Shown here: positions 48,496-57,411 of the stretch, piece by piece
How the letters are laid out: every line of letters starts with the position of its first letter
Position numbering within the stretch: the first letter of the stretch is position 1
Assembly: GCA_003243195.1 (NCBI GenBank)
Contig: QFQI01000010.1
Span: forward strand, 1 to 64,000
DNA from: Sphingomonas taxi
GTDB taxonomy: Bacteria > Pseudomonadota > Alphaproteobacteria > Sphingomonadales > Sphingomonadaceae
Direction: 5' to 3'
DNA: 64,000 nt
Program-made: the position numbers and the translations under genes
The notes under the pieces: model-generated
What the model saw: the letters and a program-made list of their open reading frames with translations, nothing else
What the model was told of the DNA's origin: nothing
Database searches by the model: none

Positions 48496-49488
48496 ATGGA
48501 CGATCAGGGCACCACGCGTCGTACCGTGCTGGGCGGCGGGGCCGCCGCCGGGCTGGCCCTCGCCACCCCCGCTGCCGCCGCGCAGGGCGGCGCGACCGCC
48601 GGCACCGCGCAGCTTCACGATCCGCGCACCAGATATACCAGCCAGCCGTTCCCCGAACAGCGCCAGCCATGGCCGGCATTGCAGGGCAAGATGACGCCGC
48701 GTCCCGACAGCGGCGAAACCAGCTATCGCGGTTCGGGCCGGCTGACCGGGCGCAAGGCGCTGGTTACCGGCGGCGACAGCGGCATCGGCCGCGCGGCCGC
48801 GATCGCCTACGCCCGCGAGGGTGCCGATGTCGCGATCAATTACTATCCAGCCGAGGAACCCGACGCGCGGGAGGTGAAGGCACTGATAGAGCAGGCGGGG
48901 CGCAAGGCGGTGCTGCTGCCCGCCGACATCCGCACCGAACGCGCCTGCACGAAACTGGTCGCCGATGCGGTGCGCGGGCTGGGCGGGCTGGACCTGCTGG
49001 TCAACAATGCCGCCTATCAGCAGAGCAAGGCCGACATTTCCGAGATCAGCGACGAGCAGTTCGTCCGCACGTTCGAGACGAACGTCTTCGCGATGTTCCG
49101 CATCTGCAAGGCGGCGATCCCCGCGATGCCGCCGGGCGCGGTCATCATCAACACCGGCTCGGTCAACAGCTACGATCCCGGCGAGGAGCTGCTGGACTAT
49201 GCCAGCACGAAGGGCGCGATCCTGATCTTCACCAAGGGGCTGGCCAAGCAGCTCGCCGGCAAGGGCATCCGCGTCAACATGGTCGCGCCCGGTCCGATCT
49301 GGACGCCGCTGCAGGTCGCCGGGGGGCAGTTGCCGGGCAAGCTGGGCGAGTTCGGGCAGGACACGCCGCTCGGCCGCGCCGGCCAGCCGGCCGAGCTGGC
49401 GCCGCTGTACGTCGCGCTGGCGGAGGACGGCACCAGCTTCTCCACCGGCACCGCCGTCGGCGCGCACGGCGGGAAGGGCAACCCGTAA
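48496..49488 (+). CDS. SDR family oxidoreductase with twin-arginine signal
   Basis: This 330-residue protein is of the YghA/YhdF-type extended group of short-chain dehydrogenases. It starts with TTRRTVLGGGAAAGLALATPAAAA, a Tat-type signal with paired Arg, hydrophobic core and Ala-rich cleavage region. A conserved leader follows (RYTSQPFPEQRQPWPALQGKM), then the Rossmann core: VTGGDSGIGRAAAIAYAREG, LVNNAAYQ, a catalytic Ser in NTGSVNSY and YASTKGA with the Tyr/Lys pair. If the signal works, the enzyme would be folded with its cofactor in the cytoplasm and exported. The substrate is unknown. An EcfG-like promoter lies directly upstream. Confidence 0.9.
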   Translation: MDDQGTTRRTVLGGGAAAGLALATPAAAAQGGATAGTAQLHDPRTRYTSQPFPEQRQPWPALQGKMTPRPDSGETSYRGSGRLTGRKALVTGGDSGIGRAAAIAYAREGADVAINYYPAEEPDAREVKALIEQAGRKAVLLPADIRTERACTKLVADAVRGLGGLDLLVNNAAYQQSKADISEISDEQFVRTFETNVFAMFRICKAAIPAMPPGAVIINTGSVNSYDPGEELLDYASTKGAILIFTKGLAKQLAGKGIRVNMVAPGPIWTPLQVAGGQLPGKLGEFGQDTPLGRAGQPAELAPLYVALAEDGTSFSTGTAVGAHGGKGNP

Positions 49489-49559
49489 CGGTCCGCGCCG
49501 GCCCGGGAAAGCGGCGCCGCCGCACCTTACTGATCTCGATCAAGCCACGGGAATCACAC

Positions 49560-49584
49560 GGAACGGATCGCATCAGCACGCGCT
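49560..49584 (+). promoter_or_regulatory. Weak EcfG-like promoter candidate before SRPBCC gene
   Basis: GGAAC, 16 bases, then CGCT lies 29 bases before the start at 49613. The -35 element is perfect, and the -10 has one mismatch to CGTT. The likely downstream transcript is SRPBCC-ADH-SDR. Confidence 0.3.
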
Positions 49585-49612
49585 TGTGGGGGCGACAGGA
49601 AAGGAGCCGGAC

Positions 49613-50140
49613 ATGGCCGACGACGCCCCCCTCGCCGCCACCAAAAAGGGCACCGCCGACGCGATCACCGCGCGCGCGGTGACGATCAACAAGCCCGCCG
49701 ACGAAGTCTACGCCCGCTTCCGCGATTTCGCGCAACTGCCATCCTTCATGGAGAATGTCGTGCGCGTCGACGTGCTCGACGAGCGCCGCTCGCACTGGGT
49801 GGTGAAGGCGCCCGGTGGCCGCACGGTGGAATGGGACGCGAGCATCACCGAGGACGTGCCCGGCAGGCTGCTGGCGTGGGAGACCGAGGACGGCGCCGAC
49901 GTGCCCAATTCCGGGCGTGTCGCGTTCCGCGACGCCGGCGCGCGCGGCACCGTGGTCAGCGCGACGATCCATTACGATCCGCCCGGCGGCATCGTCGGCA
50001 AGGTGATCGCCAAGATGTTCCAGCGTGAACCCGCGATCCAGGCGCGCCGCGACCTGCGCCGCTTCAAGCAACTGCTGGAAACCGGCGAGATCGCCACCCC
50101 GGCGATGAACAAGAAGCAATTCGAGGAGATGGGGCTGTGA
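49613..50140 (+). CDS. SRPBCC family protein
   Basis: This 175-residue START/polyketide-cyclase-like protein has the beta-helix-grip order of strands: AITARAVTINKPADEVYARFRDFAQLP, MENVVRVDVLD, WEASITEDVPGRLLAW-like segment and GTVVSATIHYDPP, then a C-terminal helix (ARRDLRRFKQLLETGEI). Such proteins bind hydrophobic ligands. A frequent relative is called cyclase/dehydrase and occurs next to zinc dehydrogenases in stress clusters. GGAG lies 6 bases before ATG 49613. It overlaps the dehydrogenase gene (GTGA). Confidence 0.88.
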   Translation: MADDAPLAATKKGTADAITARAVTINKPADEVYARFRDFAQLPSFMENVVRVDVLDERRSHWVVKAPGGRTVEWDASITEDVPGRLLAWETEDGADVPNSGRVAFRDAGARGTVVSATIHYDPPGGIVGKVIAKMFQREPAIQARRDLRRFKQLLETGEIATPAMNKKQFEEMGL

Positions 50141-51315
50141 AAGCGATCGCCTGGCATGGAAAGCACGACGTGCGCGTCGATACCGTCGACGATCCCGGCA
50201 TCGTCAACCCGCGCGATTGCGTCATCAAGGTGACGTCCACCGCGATCTGCGGTTCCGACCTGCACCTGTACGACGGCTATATCCCGACCATGCAGGCCGG
50301 CGACATTCTGGGCCATGAATTCATGGGCGAGGTGGTCGAGGTCGGCAAGGATTCGACGCTGAAGAAGGGCCAGCGCGTCGTGGTGCCGTTCACCATCGCG
50401 TGCGGTAGCTGCTATCATTGCGGCAAACATCAATATTCGGCGTGCGACAACGGCCTCCCCGCCGCCAACCAGGACATCGCGCAGGAGCTGTACGGCCAGC
50501 CGATGAGCGGCCTGTTCGGCTACAGCCACATGACCGGCGGCTATGCCGGCGGACAGGCGGAATATGTCCGCGTGCCGTTCAGCGATGTCGGCCCGATCGT
50601 CATTCCCGACGGCGTGGAAGACGACAAGGTGCTGTTCCTGTCCGACATCCTGCCGACCGGCTGGCAGGCGGCGGAATATGCGCAGATCGAACCCGGCGAC
50701 ACGGTGGCGGTGTGGGGCTGCGGCCCGGTTGGGCTGTTCGCGGTGCAATCGGCGTTCCTGATGGGGGCCGAACGCGTGATCGCGATCGACCATTTCCCCA
50801 ACCGGCTGAAGCTGGCCGCGAAGTTCGGCGCGGAGACGATCAATTTCGAGGAAAGCGCGGTGTATGAGGCGCTGATGGAGATGACCGGCGGGATTGGCCC
50901 GGATGCGGTGATCGACTCGGTCGGGCTGGAAGCGCACGGCTTCTTCGTCGACAACATCATCGACCAGATCAAGGTGTCGACCTTCCTGGGCACCGACCGT
51001 GCGCACGCCAATCGCCAGGCGATCCTGGCGTGTCGCAAGGGCGGGCGCGTGTCGATGCCGGCGGTGTACGGCGGCTTCGTCGACAAATGGCCGCTCGGCG
51101 CGTTCATGGAGAAGGGCTTGCAGCTCAAGACCGGGCAGACCCACGTCCAGCACTATCTCCCCGGCCTGCTGACCGCGATCCTGGAGGAGAAGATCGACAC
51201 CACCTTCCTGATCTCGCACCGCCTGCCGCTGACCGCCGGACCGGAAGGGTACAAGATGTTCCACGACCAGCAGGACGAGGTGACCAAGATCGTCCTGAAG
51301 CCGGGAATGGCGTGA
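50137..51315 (+). CDS. Zinc-dependent alcohol dehydrogenase family protein
   Basis: This 392-residue medium-chain dehydrogenase is of the glutathione-independent formaldehyde dehydrogenase-like/threonine dehydrogenase-like branch. The catalytic zinc site is ICGSDLHLYDG and GHEFMGEVVE. The structural zinc ligands are in CGSCYHCGKHQYSACDN. The NAD(P) domain shows VAVWGCGPVGLFAVQSA and VIAIDHFPNRL. An insertion of ~25 residues (PAANQDIAQELYGQ...) after the structural zinc loop is usual for this branch. The start is GTG 50137, overlapping the upstream stop. The substrate is undetermined. Confidence 0.92.
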   Translation: MKAIAWHGKHDVRVDTVDDPGIVNPRDCVIKVTSTAICGSDLHLYDGYIPTMQAGDILGHEFMGEVVEVGKDSTLKKGQRVVVPFTIACGSCYHCGKHQYSACDNGLPAANQDIAQELYGQPMSGLFGYSHMTGGYAGGQAEYVRVPFSDVGPIVIPDGVEDDKVLFLSDILPTGWQAAEYAQIEPGDTVAVWGCGPVGLFAVQSAFLMGAERVIAIDHFPNRLKLAAKFGAETINFEESAVYEALMEMTGGIGPDAVIDSVGLEAHGFFVDNIIDQIKVSTFLGTDRAHANRQAILACRKGGRVSMPAVYGGFVDKWPLGAFMEKGLQLKTGQTHVQHYLPGLLTAILEEKIDTTFLISHRLPLTAGPEGYKMFHDQQDEVTKIVLKPGMA

Positions 51316-51337
51316 GCGTATGACGGGAGTAGCTCCA

Positions 51338-52123
51338 ATGGCTGACAAATTCGCGATCATCACCGGCGCGTCGACCGGCATCGGCTTCGAACTGGCGACG
51401 CTCGCCGCGCAGAACGGCTACGACATCCTTGTCGTCGCCGACGAGCCGCTGATCGACGCCGCCGCCGCCGACTTCCGGCAGTTCGGGACAAAGGTCGAGG
51501 CGGTCGAGGCCGATCTGTCGACCATCGACGGCGTCGACCGGCTGCTCGCCGCCGCGGACGGTCGCCCGATCGACCTGCTGTGCGCCAATGCCGGCAAGGG
51601 GCTGGGCCGCGCCTTCCTTGATCAGGACGTCGCAGACTGGCGGCGCGTGATCGACACCAACATCACCGGCACCCTCTACCTGTTGCAGAAAACGCTGGCG
51701 CAGATGGTGGCGCGCGGCGAGGGCAAGGTGCTCGTCACCGGCTCGATCGCGGGCTTCATGCCGGGCAGCTTCCAGGCGGTGTATAACGGATCGAAGGCGT
51801 TCGTGGATTCCTTCACCGATGCGTTGCGCGACGAGTTGAAGGACCATGAGGGCGTCACGCTCACCACGCTGATGCCCGGGCCGGTTGAGACGGAGTTCTT
51901 CGACCGCGCCGACATGATGGACACCGCCGTTGGGGCGTCGGACAGCAAGTCCGATCCGGCGACGGTCGCGCAGGATGGCTGGGACGCGCTGATGGCGGGC
52001 AAGCATTCGATCGTGTCGGGCTGGAAGAACAAGCTGCAGGCGGCGGCCGCGCACGTTCTTCCCGCCGAGGTCACCGCGCACATGCACCGCAACATGGCCG
52101 AACCGGGCACCGCCAAAGAGTGA
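51338..52123 (+). CDS. SDR family NAD(P)-dependent oxidoreductase
   Basis: This 261-residue classical SDR has AIITGASTGIGFELA (cofactor binding), CANAGKGLGR (NAG motif), VTGSIAGFMPG (catalytic Ser) and YNGSKAFVDSF (Tyr-x3-Lys). A C-terminal stretch of ~50 residues (KHSIVSGWKNKLQAAAAHVLPAEVTAHMHR) resembles other membrane-peripheral SDRs. ATG 51338 with GGGAG upstream is preferred over ATG 51320. It follows the zinc dehydrogenase by 22 bases and probably ends that transcript. The substrate is unknown. Confidence 0.92.
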   Translation: MADKFAIITGASTGIGFELATLAAQNGYDILVVADEPLIDAAAADFRQFGTKVEAVEADLSTIDGVDRLLAAADGRPIDLLCANAGKGLGRAFLDQDVADWRRVIDTNITGTLYLLQKTLAQMVARGEGKVLVTGSIAGFMPGSFQAVYNGSKAFVDSFTDALRDELKDHEGVTLTTLMPGPVETEFFDRADMMDTAVGASDSKSDPATVAQDGWDALMAGKHSIVSGWKNKLQAAAAHVLPAEVTAHMHRNMAEPGTAKE

Positions 52124-52182
52124 GGCGCGCGCCGATACGGATAGCGGCCGGGCATTAACAACAAACCGGATCGCGACATCGG

Positions 52183-52199
52183 CGCTCCGGCGCGGAGCG
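52183..52199. terminator. Small GC palindrome after the SDR gene
   Basis: CGCTCCG-GCG-CGGAGCG forms a 7-bp stem 60 bases beyond the SDR stop. There is no T-run. It could be a weak terminator or a regulatory site for the next gene. Confidence 0.25.
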
Positions 52200-52391
52200 T
52201 GCGAACATGGATGTCAGCAGGCGTGGATATGCGAGATATCCGGCGAAGCGACAGTGACAATTATGGTACGCGGGCGATGTGAAACTCGCGCAACCGTTTG
52301 TTCGATGCTTTTCACCGTATCGGGTGCAATTGTGGCGTTGCACAATGATCGCGGCCGTGAAATGAGCATTGGCCCTTGAGGGAGATGGACC

Positions 52392-52637
52392 ATGAAGATC
52401 GGTAAGTACCTGCTTGCCGCTGCCGCCGCGTCGCTCGCGACCGTTCCGGCAGTGGCTGCCCCGGCCAACCCGGCCGCCAGCCTGTCGGTCGCCAAGTCGG
52501 CCCGCGCCGGCACCGCGACCGCCAAGAAGAACGAGCTCGTCGGTGGCGGCCTGATCGTCGCGGCCGTCGCGGCTGCGGCGGTTGTCGCCGGCATCATCAT
52601 CATCGCCGATGATGACGACGATTCCGACAGCAACTAA
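52392..52637 (+). CDS. Small exported protein with hydrophobic segment and acidic tail
   Basis: This 81-residue protein has a signal peptide (MKIGKYLLAAAAASLATVPAVA, cleavage about residue 22). A short Ala/Ser/Lys segment follows, then a hydrophobic stretch LIVAAVAAAAVVAGIIIIA and a C-terminal run of Asp ending DSDSN. I recognise no named family, though similar tiny proteins recur in sphingomonads. It has a 268-base upstream region of lower GC and a strong terminator, so it is an independent and possibly highly expressed unit. Confidence 0.75.
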   Translation: MKIGKYLLAAAAASLATVPAVAAPANPAASLSVAKSARAGTATAKKNELVGGGLIVAAVAAAAVVAGIIIIADDDDDSDSN

Positions 52638-52656
52638 GCTGCCCTGACGACCGGAG

Positions 52657-52693
52657 AAGGGGGAAGCGGCGCCCGCGCCGCTTCCCCCTTTTT
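52657..52693 (+). terminator. Strong rho-independent terminator
   Basis: AAGGGGGAAGCGGC and GCCGCTTCCCCCTT form a perfect 14-bp stem with a 6-base loop followed by TTT (TTTTT in all), 20 bases after the stop of the small exported protein. Confidence 0.92.
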
Positions 52694-52764
52694 CATGTCC
52701 GGCCTTTCGTCATCCGCAGGGGGCACGAGGCGCGGTCGCCTCGCGGCGGCCGGATCGCTTCCGG

Positions 52765-54597
52765 TTACGGCGCGCCGGCCTGACGCGCCTCCGCCAGCGT
52801 CAGCGGCAGCGGCAGCGGGCGAGGTTCCGAGCCGTCGGCGTCGGTCACGAAGATGCCCAGCCGTGCCGCCCGGCGGCCCCAGCGCTCGCTGGCGGTCCAT
52901 TGCACCACCAGCGGCGACAGCAGCAGCCCGGCGGTGACCGGCGCCAGCCACCATGCGGCGGTGGGCATCAGCGGCGACAGCGCCAGCATCAGCGCCCCGA
53001 TGCCCATATGCCAGCGATAGCGCGGCAGGATCGCGCGCATCGCCAGACTGTCACCGCGCCGGTTCTGCGGCTGCCACTCCGCCTTGCGCTGCCGCGCGAT
53101 GCCGATCAGGTCGATGGTCTGCGTCAGGGCGATCGTGGGCGCGGCAAGGATCGACAGCGGCACGTCCAGCGCGACCGAGCGCAGGATCGCCCCCGCTCCG
53201 CCCAGCGCGCGCCGCCGCCGCGCCTCACCCAGCGCATGGATCACCCCCAGCAGCTTCGGTCCAAACAGCAGCGCCACCGTCGTGACCAGCACCATGCCGG
53301 ACGGATCGCCCGCCATCAGCCCCTTCTCGCCGCGCACCGCCTGCACCACGCTGACCGCGATCAGCAGCAGCCACAGCGGCGAGGCGAGGTAGCCGGCCGC
53401 GCCCAGCAGCAGTTGCAGGCGGTTGACCCAGTGGAACCCCGATGCGTGCAGCAATTGCAGATGCTGGAGATTGCCCTGCGCCCAGCGCCGGTCGCGCACC
53501 GCCGCGTCGATCATCGTCGGGGGATATTCCTCGAACGTCTCCTCGGTCATCACCATGTGCACGCGCCAGCCGCGCCGCCGCAGCAGCGCCGCCTCCACCA
53601 CGTCATGGCTCATGATCGTGCCGCCGAACGGCGGCGTGCCGGGCAACACCGGCAGGCCACAGCTTTCCGCGAAGGCGCGCACGCGGATCAGCGCATTGTG
53701 CCCCCAGAAGGTCGCCTCCGCGCCCGACCACCATACCAGACCGGCGGTCGCCGCAGGGCCGTAGATGCGGCTGGCGAACTGCATCCAGCGCTGGAACAGC
53801 GTGGTCGCGCCGATCACCTGCGGCACGGTCTGGAGCAGCGCCACCGCCGGGCGGCGGTCCATGATCTGCGCCATGCCGACGATCGTGTCGCCGCCCATCA
53901 GGCTGTCCGCGTCCAGCATCAGCATGTAATCATAGGCCGCGCCGAAGCGCCGGAGCCATTCGGCGATGTTGCCCGGCTTGCGTCCGACGTTCTCGGCGCG
54001 ACGGCGATAATGGACCGCGCACGTCGATCGCGCGGCCAGCGCCTGCCATGCCGCCACCTCCTCCGCCTCGTTCGCGGCGGACGAATCGCTCAGGATGAAG
54101 AAATCGAACGCCGCGCCCGACCCGGCGCGCGCCAGTGCGTCCGCCATGTGCGCCAGCCGGCCGCACACCTCGGCGATATCCTCGTTATGCACCGGCATCA
54201 GGATCGCGGTGCGCCCCTTCAGCGGTTCCGACCAGCGCGGCATCGGCGTGAAGCCGGGGTGCAGCCCGGTCGCCAGTACGATATAGCCGACCACCGCGTT
54301 GATGAAGCCGAACGCCAACAGTGCGAACAGGGGGAAGAATACCGTCAGCAACAGCATGTCGCTGACCGCCAGCCCGTCCGTCAGCACCGATTCCTTCAGC
54401 GCGGTGGAGGCGGCGAGCGCCAGTACCAACGTCAGCAGCACCAGGATCGCGCGCCGTGCGAGGATATCGGCGGGTGAGCCGATCGCGCCGTCGAACGGCT
54501 GCGGTGCGCGATCCGGCGGCGGCGGCCCGTCGAACCGCTGTTCGGGCATCTCCAGCGGCGCGTCCGCCGGCAGACGCGGCGGCGGCGCGGCGGTCAC
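52765..54597 (-). CDS. opgH: Glucans biosynthesis glucosyltransferase H
   Basis: OpgH (MdoH) polymerises the beta-1,2 glucan backbone of osmoregulated periplasmic glucans from UDP-glucose and moves it across the inner membrane. The 610-residue protein has membrane segments near residues 48-66 and 78-110. The GT2 domain shows ILMPVHNED, MLDADSLMGG (D-x-D), MSHDVVEAAL (catalytic ED-like) and RDRRWAQGNLQH (Q/RxxRW type). A cluster of C-terminal helices follows. GTG 54597 overlaps the opgG stop. It is shorter than the ~850-residue E. coli enzyme, lacking much of both termini, as in other alphaproteobacteria. Confidence 0.95.
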   Translation of the reverse strand: MTAAPPPRLPADAPLEMPEQRFDGPPPPDRAPQPFDGAIGSPADILARRAILVLLTLVLALAASTALKESVLTDGLAVSDMLLLTVFFPLFALLAFGFINAVVGYIVLATGLHPGFTPMPRWSEPLKGRTAILMPVHNEDIAEVCGRLAHMADALARAGSGAAFDFFILSDSSAANEAEEVAAWQALAARSTCAVHYRRRAENVGRKPGNIAEWLRRFGAAYDYMLMLDADSLMGGDTIVGMAQIMDRRPAVALLQTVPQVIGATTLFQRWMQFASRIYGPAATAGLVWWSGAEATFWGHNALIRVRAFAESCGLPVLPGTPPFGGTIMSHDVVEAALLRRRGWRVHMVMTEETFEEYPPTMIDAAVRDRRWAQGNLQHLQLLHASGFHWVNRLQLLLGAAGYLASPLWLLLIAVSVVQAVRGEKGLMAGDPSGMVLVTTVALLFGPKLLGVIHALGEARRRRALGGAGAILRSVALDVPLSILAAPTIALTQTIDLIGIARQRKAEWQPQNRRGDSLAMRAILPRYRWHMGIGALMLALSPLMPTAAWWLAPVTAGLLLSPLVVQWTASERWGRRAARLGIFVTDADGSEPRPLPLPLTLAEARQAGAP

Positions 54598-56087
54598 GCG
54601 CCGTACAACGGCACGAGCAACGTTTCGCTTAGCGCCGCCTGCCCGCGCTTCAGGAACAGCCGCACGTCGGCGGGGCCGCCGCCCGCCGGCGCGATGTCGG
54701 CGGTGACGCGCCAGCGGTTGCGCTGCCCGACCACCGGATAGGCGGCGCTTTCCAGCACCTTGCCACGCGTCACGCCGATGTCGACCCCGACCCCGCTGTC
54801 ACGCCCCAGCCCGGCCAGCGCGTCGCCGACGAAATCCACCACCAGCTTGCTGGCGCCCGCGATCGCGGCACCGCCGGGGCGTCCGGCGCTGCCGATCCAT
54901 GTGTCCACGACATGCGCGGCACGATCGACGCTGGGGTCCGCCGATCCCCAGGTCAGCCGATAGTCGAACTGCAATCGCTGCCCGGCGCGCACGCCCTGCG
55001 CCGGCGTCCAGAAGCAGACCACATTGTCGGTCGTCTCGCCGCCGGTCGGGAAGGCATACAGCATCACGCTGCCCCTGCCCCATCGCCCCTGCGGCTCGAC
55101 CCAGAGATGGGGACGGCGATCGTAGAAGGCGCCATCGTCTTGGTAATGGTCGAACGCACGGTCGCGCTGGAGCAGCCCGAAGGCGCGGACGTCATCGGCG
55201 CCGAAGCTGTCGGTCACCGGCTGCGGCGGGTTGCGCAGCGGCCGCCAGATCCGCTCGCCGCCGGCGGTGAGCATCGCCAGCCCGTCCGAATCGTGGATCT
55301 CGGGGCGCCAGTCGCTCGCGCCTTTCTGGCTGCGGTCGTCGTACCAGAACATGCTGGTCGCCGGCGCGATCCCCAGCCGCTCGACCGCGCGGCGCATGAA
55401 CAGCACCGACGACACGTCCTGCACCACCGCACCCGGATGCCGCGACACGAAGCGGAAAGCGCCGGTCAGGCTCTCGCCGTCGAGCAGCGCATAGATGGTG
55501 TAGGCGCCGCCACCATCGGGCTGGATCCAGAATTCGGTGAAGGTCGGAAACTGTTCCTTGTCCAACCCCGTGTCGACCGCGATCCCGCGCGCCGACAGGC
55601 CATATTGGTCCTGCGATCCCGACGAGCGGAAATAGGAGGCGCCCATATACGCCAGCCAGTCGCTCTCGTGCCCCGGCTCCATCACGCGAAAGCCCGCGAA
55701 TCCGGGCACAGGCCGCACCTGTCCGCTGGTGTCGAACATGTCGGGCGCATAGTCGACGCGGCGCGCGCGGCCGTTTTCGACCAGGTTGATCGTCACCGGC
55801 ACCGGCGCGTACTTGCCCAGCGGGAACGGCCGGACCCCGCCGGCCAGCGTGCGATCGGGCCGGAAACGGATTCCGCCCACCGCATCGTAGTCAAGCGCCG
55901 ACGCACCCGGCGCGGGCTGCGGCGCGCGATACGGCCGCTTCGCCAGCGCCGCCGCGCGCTGCTGCAACGACGTCCAGGAGAAGGGCGCCGCCGCGTCGTC
56001 GCGGCGCTGCCCGGCGGCGGCGATCCCCGGCAGCAGCGCCATTGCGCCGGCCGCCACCATCGCATCTCGTCGGCTGAATATCGTCAT
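54594..56087 (-). CDS. opgG: Glucans biosynthesis protein G (Tat-exported)
   Basis: OpgG (MdoG) is a periplasmic beta-sandwich protein needed for osmoregulated glucan formation, possibly for branching or processing. The 497-residue protein has a Tat signal (FSRRDAMVAAGAMALLPGIAAA). Conserved segments follow: FSWTSLQQRAAALAKRPYR, YDAVGGIRFRPD, GFAGFRVMEP, YFRSSGSQDQYGLSARGIAVDT, EEFPxFTEFW-like motif, and DGEYLTGAFRF-like motif. It belongs to the opgG/opgD group, and the Tat signal is more typical of OpgD. Its stop overlaps the opgH start (GTGA). Confidence 0.93.
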   Translation of the reverse strand: MTIFSRRDAMVAAGAMALLPGIAAAGQRRDDAAAPFSWTSLQQRAAALAKRPYRAPQPAPGASALDYDAVGGIRFRPDRTLAGGVRPFPLGKYAPVPVTINLVENGRARRVDYAPDMFDTSGQVRPVPGFAGFRVMEPGHESDWLAYMGASYFRSSGSQDQYGLSARGIAVDTGLDKEQFPTFTEFWIQPDGGGAYTIYALLDGESLTGAFRFVSRHPGAVVQDVSSVLFMRRAVERLGIAPATSMFWYDDRSQKGASDWRPEIHDSDGLAMLTAGGERIWRPLRNPPQPVTDSFGADDVRAFGLLQRDRAFDHYQDDGAFYDRRPHLWVEPQGRWGRGSVMLYAFPTGGETTDNVVCFWTPAQGVRAGQRLQFDYRLTWGSADPSVDRAAHVVDTWIGSAGRPGGAAIAGASKLVVDFVGDALAGLGRDSGVGVDIGVTRGKVLESAAYPVVGQRNRWRVTADIAPAGGGPADVRLFLKRGQAALSETLLVPLYGA

Positions 56088-56216
56088 GGCTGCGAAACAA
56101 GCTACGTGGCGGATTGTTGCAACGCAAAACGAACGCGACGGAGTGCCCTTGCTTCGGGACCGGGGGCGGCGCCGACGGGAACGGATGGATCATGCCCGCT
56201 CCCGCGACAAGGCCGG

Positions 56217-57299
56217 TCAGCCGCCGAGCGCCTCCGCGACCACCGCGTTCACGATCCGGCCGCCGCGCACGTTGACGCCGGCCATCAGCCCGGCGTCCGC
56301 CTCCGCCGCCGCATAGCCGTGGTCGGCCAGCGCCAGCCCATACGGCAGGGTCGCGTTGTTCAGCGCATGGCTGGATGTCAGCGGCACCGCGCCCGGCATG
56401 TTCGCGACGCAATAATGGATCACGCCGTCCACCTCGTAGGTCGGATCGGCATGGGTGGTCGCGTGGCTCGTCTCGAAACAGCCGCCCTGATCGATCGCCA
56501 CGTCGACCAGCACCGCACGCGACTTCATCAGCCCCAGCATCGGGCGCGTCACCAGCTTGGGCGCGGAAGCGCCGGGGATCAGCACCGCGCCGATCACCGC
56601 GTCGGCCTCCGAAATCTCGTGCTCGATCGCTTCCAGCGTCGACACGCGCGTCCGTACCCGCCCGTGGAACAGCTCGTCCAGTTCGCGCAGCCGCGGGATC
56701 GAACGGTCGATGATCGTCACCTCCGCGCCCAGCCCCACCGCCATGCGCGCGGCATGCGTGCCGACCACGCCGCCGCCCAGTACCACGATCCGCGCCGGCT
56801 GCACGCCCGGCACCCCGCCGATCAGCACGCCGCGCCCGCCGTTCACCGCCTTCAGCGCGGTGCCCGCCGCCTCGATCGACAGCCGCCCCGCAACCTCGCT
56901 CATCGGCGCGAGCAGCGGCAATTGCCCGCGCGCGTCAGTCACCGTTTCATAGGCGACGGCGGTCACGCCGGATGCCTGCAACCCCCTTGCCTGTTCGGGA
57001 TCGGGGGCGAGATGCAGATAGGTGAACAGGATCTGATCTTCGCGCAGTTGCACCCACTCGCCGGGCTGCGGCTCCTTCACCTTCACGATCATCTGCGCGG
57101 TCGCGAACACCTCCTCGGCGGTGTCGACGATCCCGGCGCCCGCCGCGCGATAGGCGGCATCGTCGGCGGCGATCCCCGCCCCGGCGCCGCTCTGCACGAT
57201 CACCTCATGACCATGCGCGACATATTCGCGCACGGCGCCGGGCGTCAGGCCGACGCGATATTCGTGGTTCTTGATTTCCTTGGGCACGCCGATGCGCAT
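56217..57299 (-). CDS. ald: Alanine dehydrogenase
   Basis: Ald reversibly deaminates L-alanine to pyruvate and ammonia with NAD. The 360-residue protein shows MRIGVPKEIKNHEYRVGLTP, IVKVKEPQPGEW (catalytic Lys region), FTYLHLAPD (catalytic His), the cofactor loop VVLGGGVVGTHAARMA and VDVAIDQGGCFETSHAT. It is full length. An Lrp-type regulator gene is divergent 112 bases upstream, a common arrangement in which alanine or leucine-responsive control of ald is likely. Confidence 0.97.
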   Translation of the reverse strand: MRIGVPKEIKNHEYRVGLTPGAVREYVAHGHEVIVQSGAGAGIAADDAAYRAAGAGIVDTAEEVFATAQMIVKVKEPQPGEWVQLREDQILFTYLHLAPDPEQARGLQASGVTAVAYETVTDARGQLPLLAPMSEVAGRLSIEAAGTALKAVNGGRGVLIGGVPGVQPARIVVLGGGVVGTHAARMAVGLGAEVTIIDRSIPRLRELDELFHGRVRTRVSTLEAIEHEISEADAVIGAVLIPGASAPKLVTRPMLGLMKSRAVLVDVAIDQGGCFETSHATTHADPTYEVDGVIHYCVANMPGAVPLTSSHALNNATLPYGLALADHGYAAAEADAGLMAGVNVRGGRIVNAVVAEALGG

Positions 57300-57411
57300 C
57301 GTTCAGGCTCCTTCATCCTTGCCGCGCGATAACGCGGATCGCGTTGCGGAACCGGGCGAAGATCGCGCGCGTCGCGTGACTTCGCGCCGTAATCCGCCAT
57401 GATACCACGCC

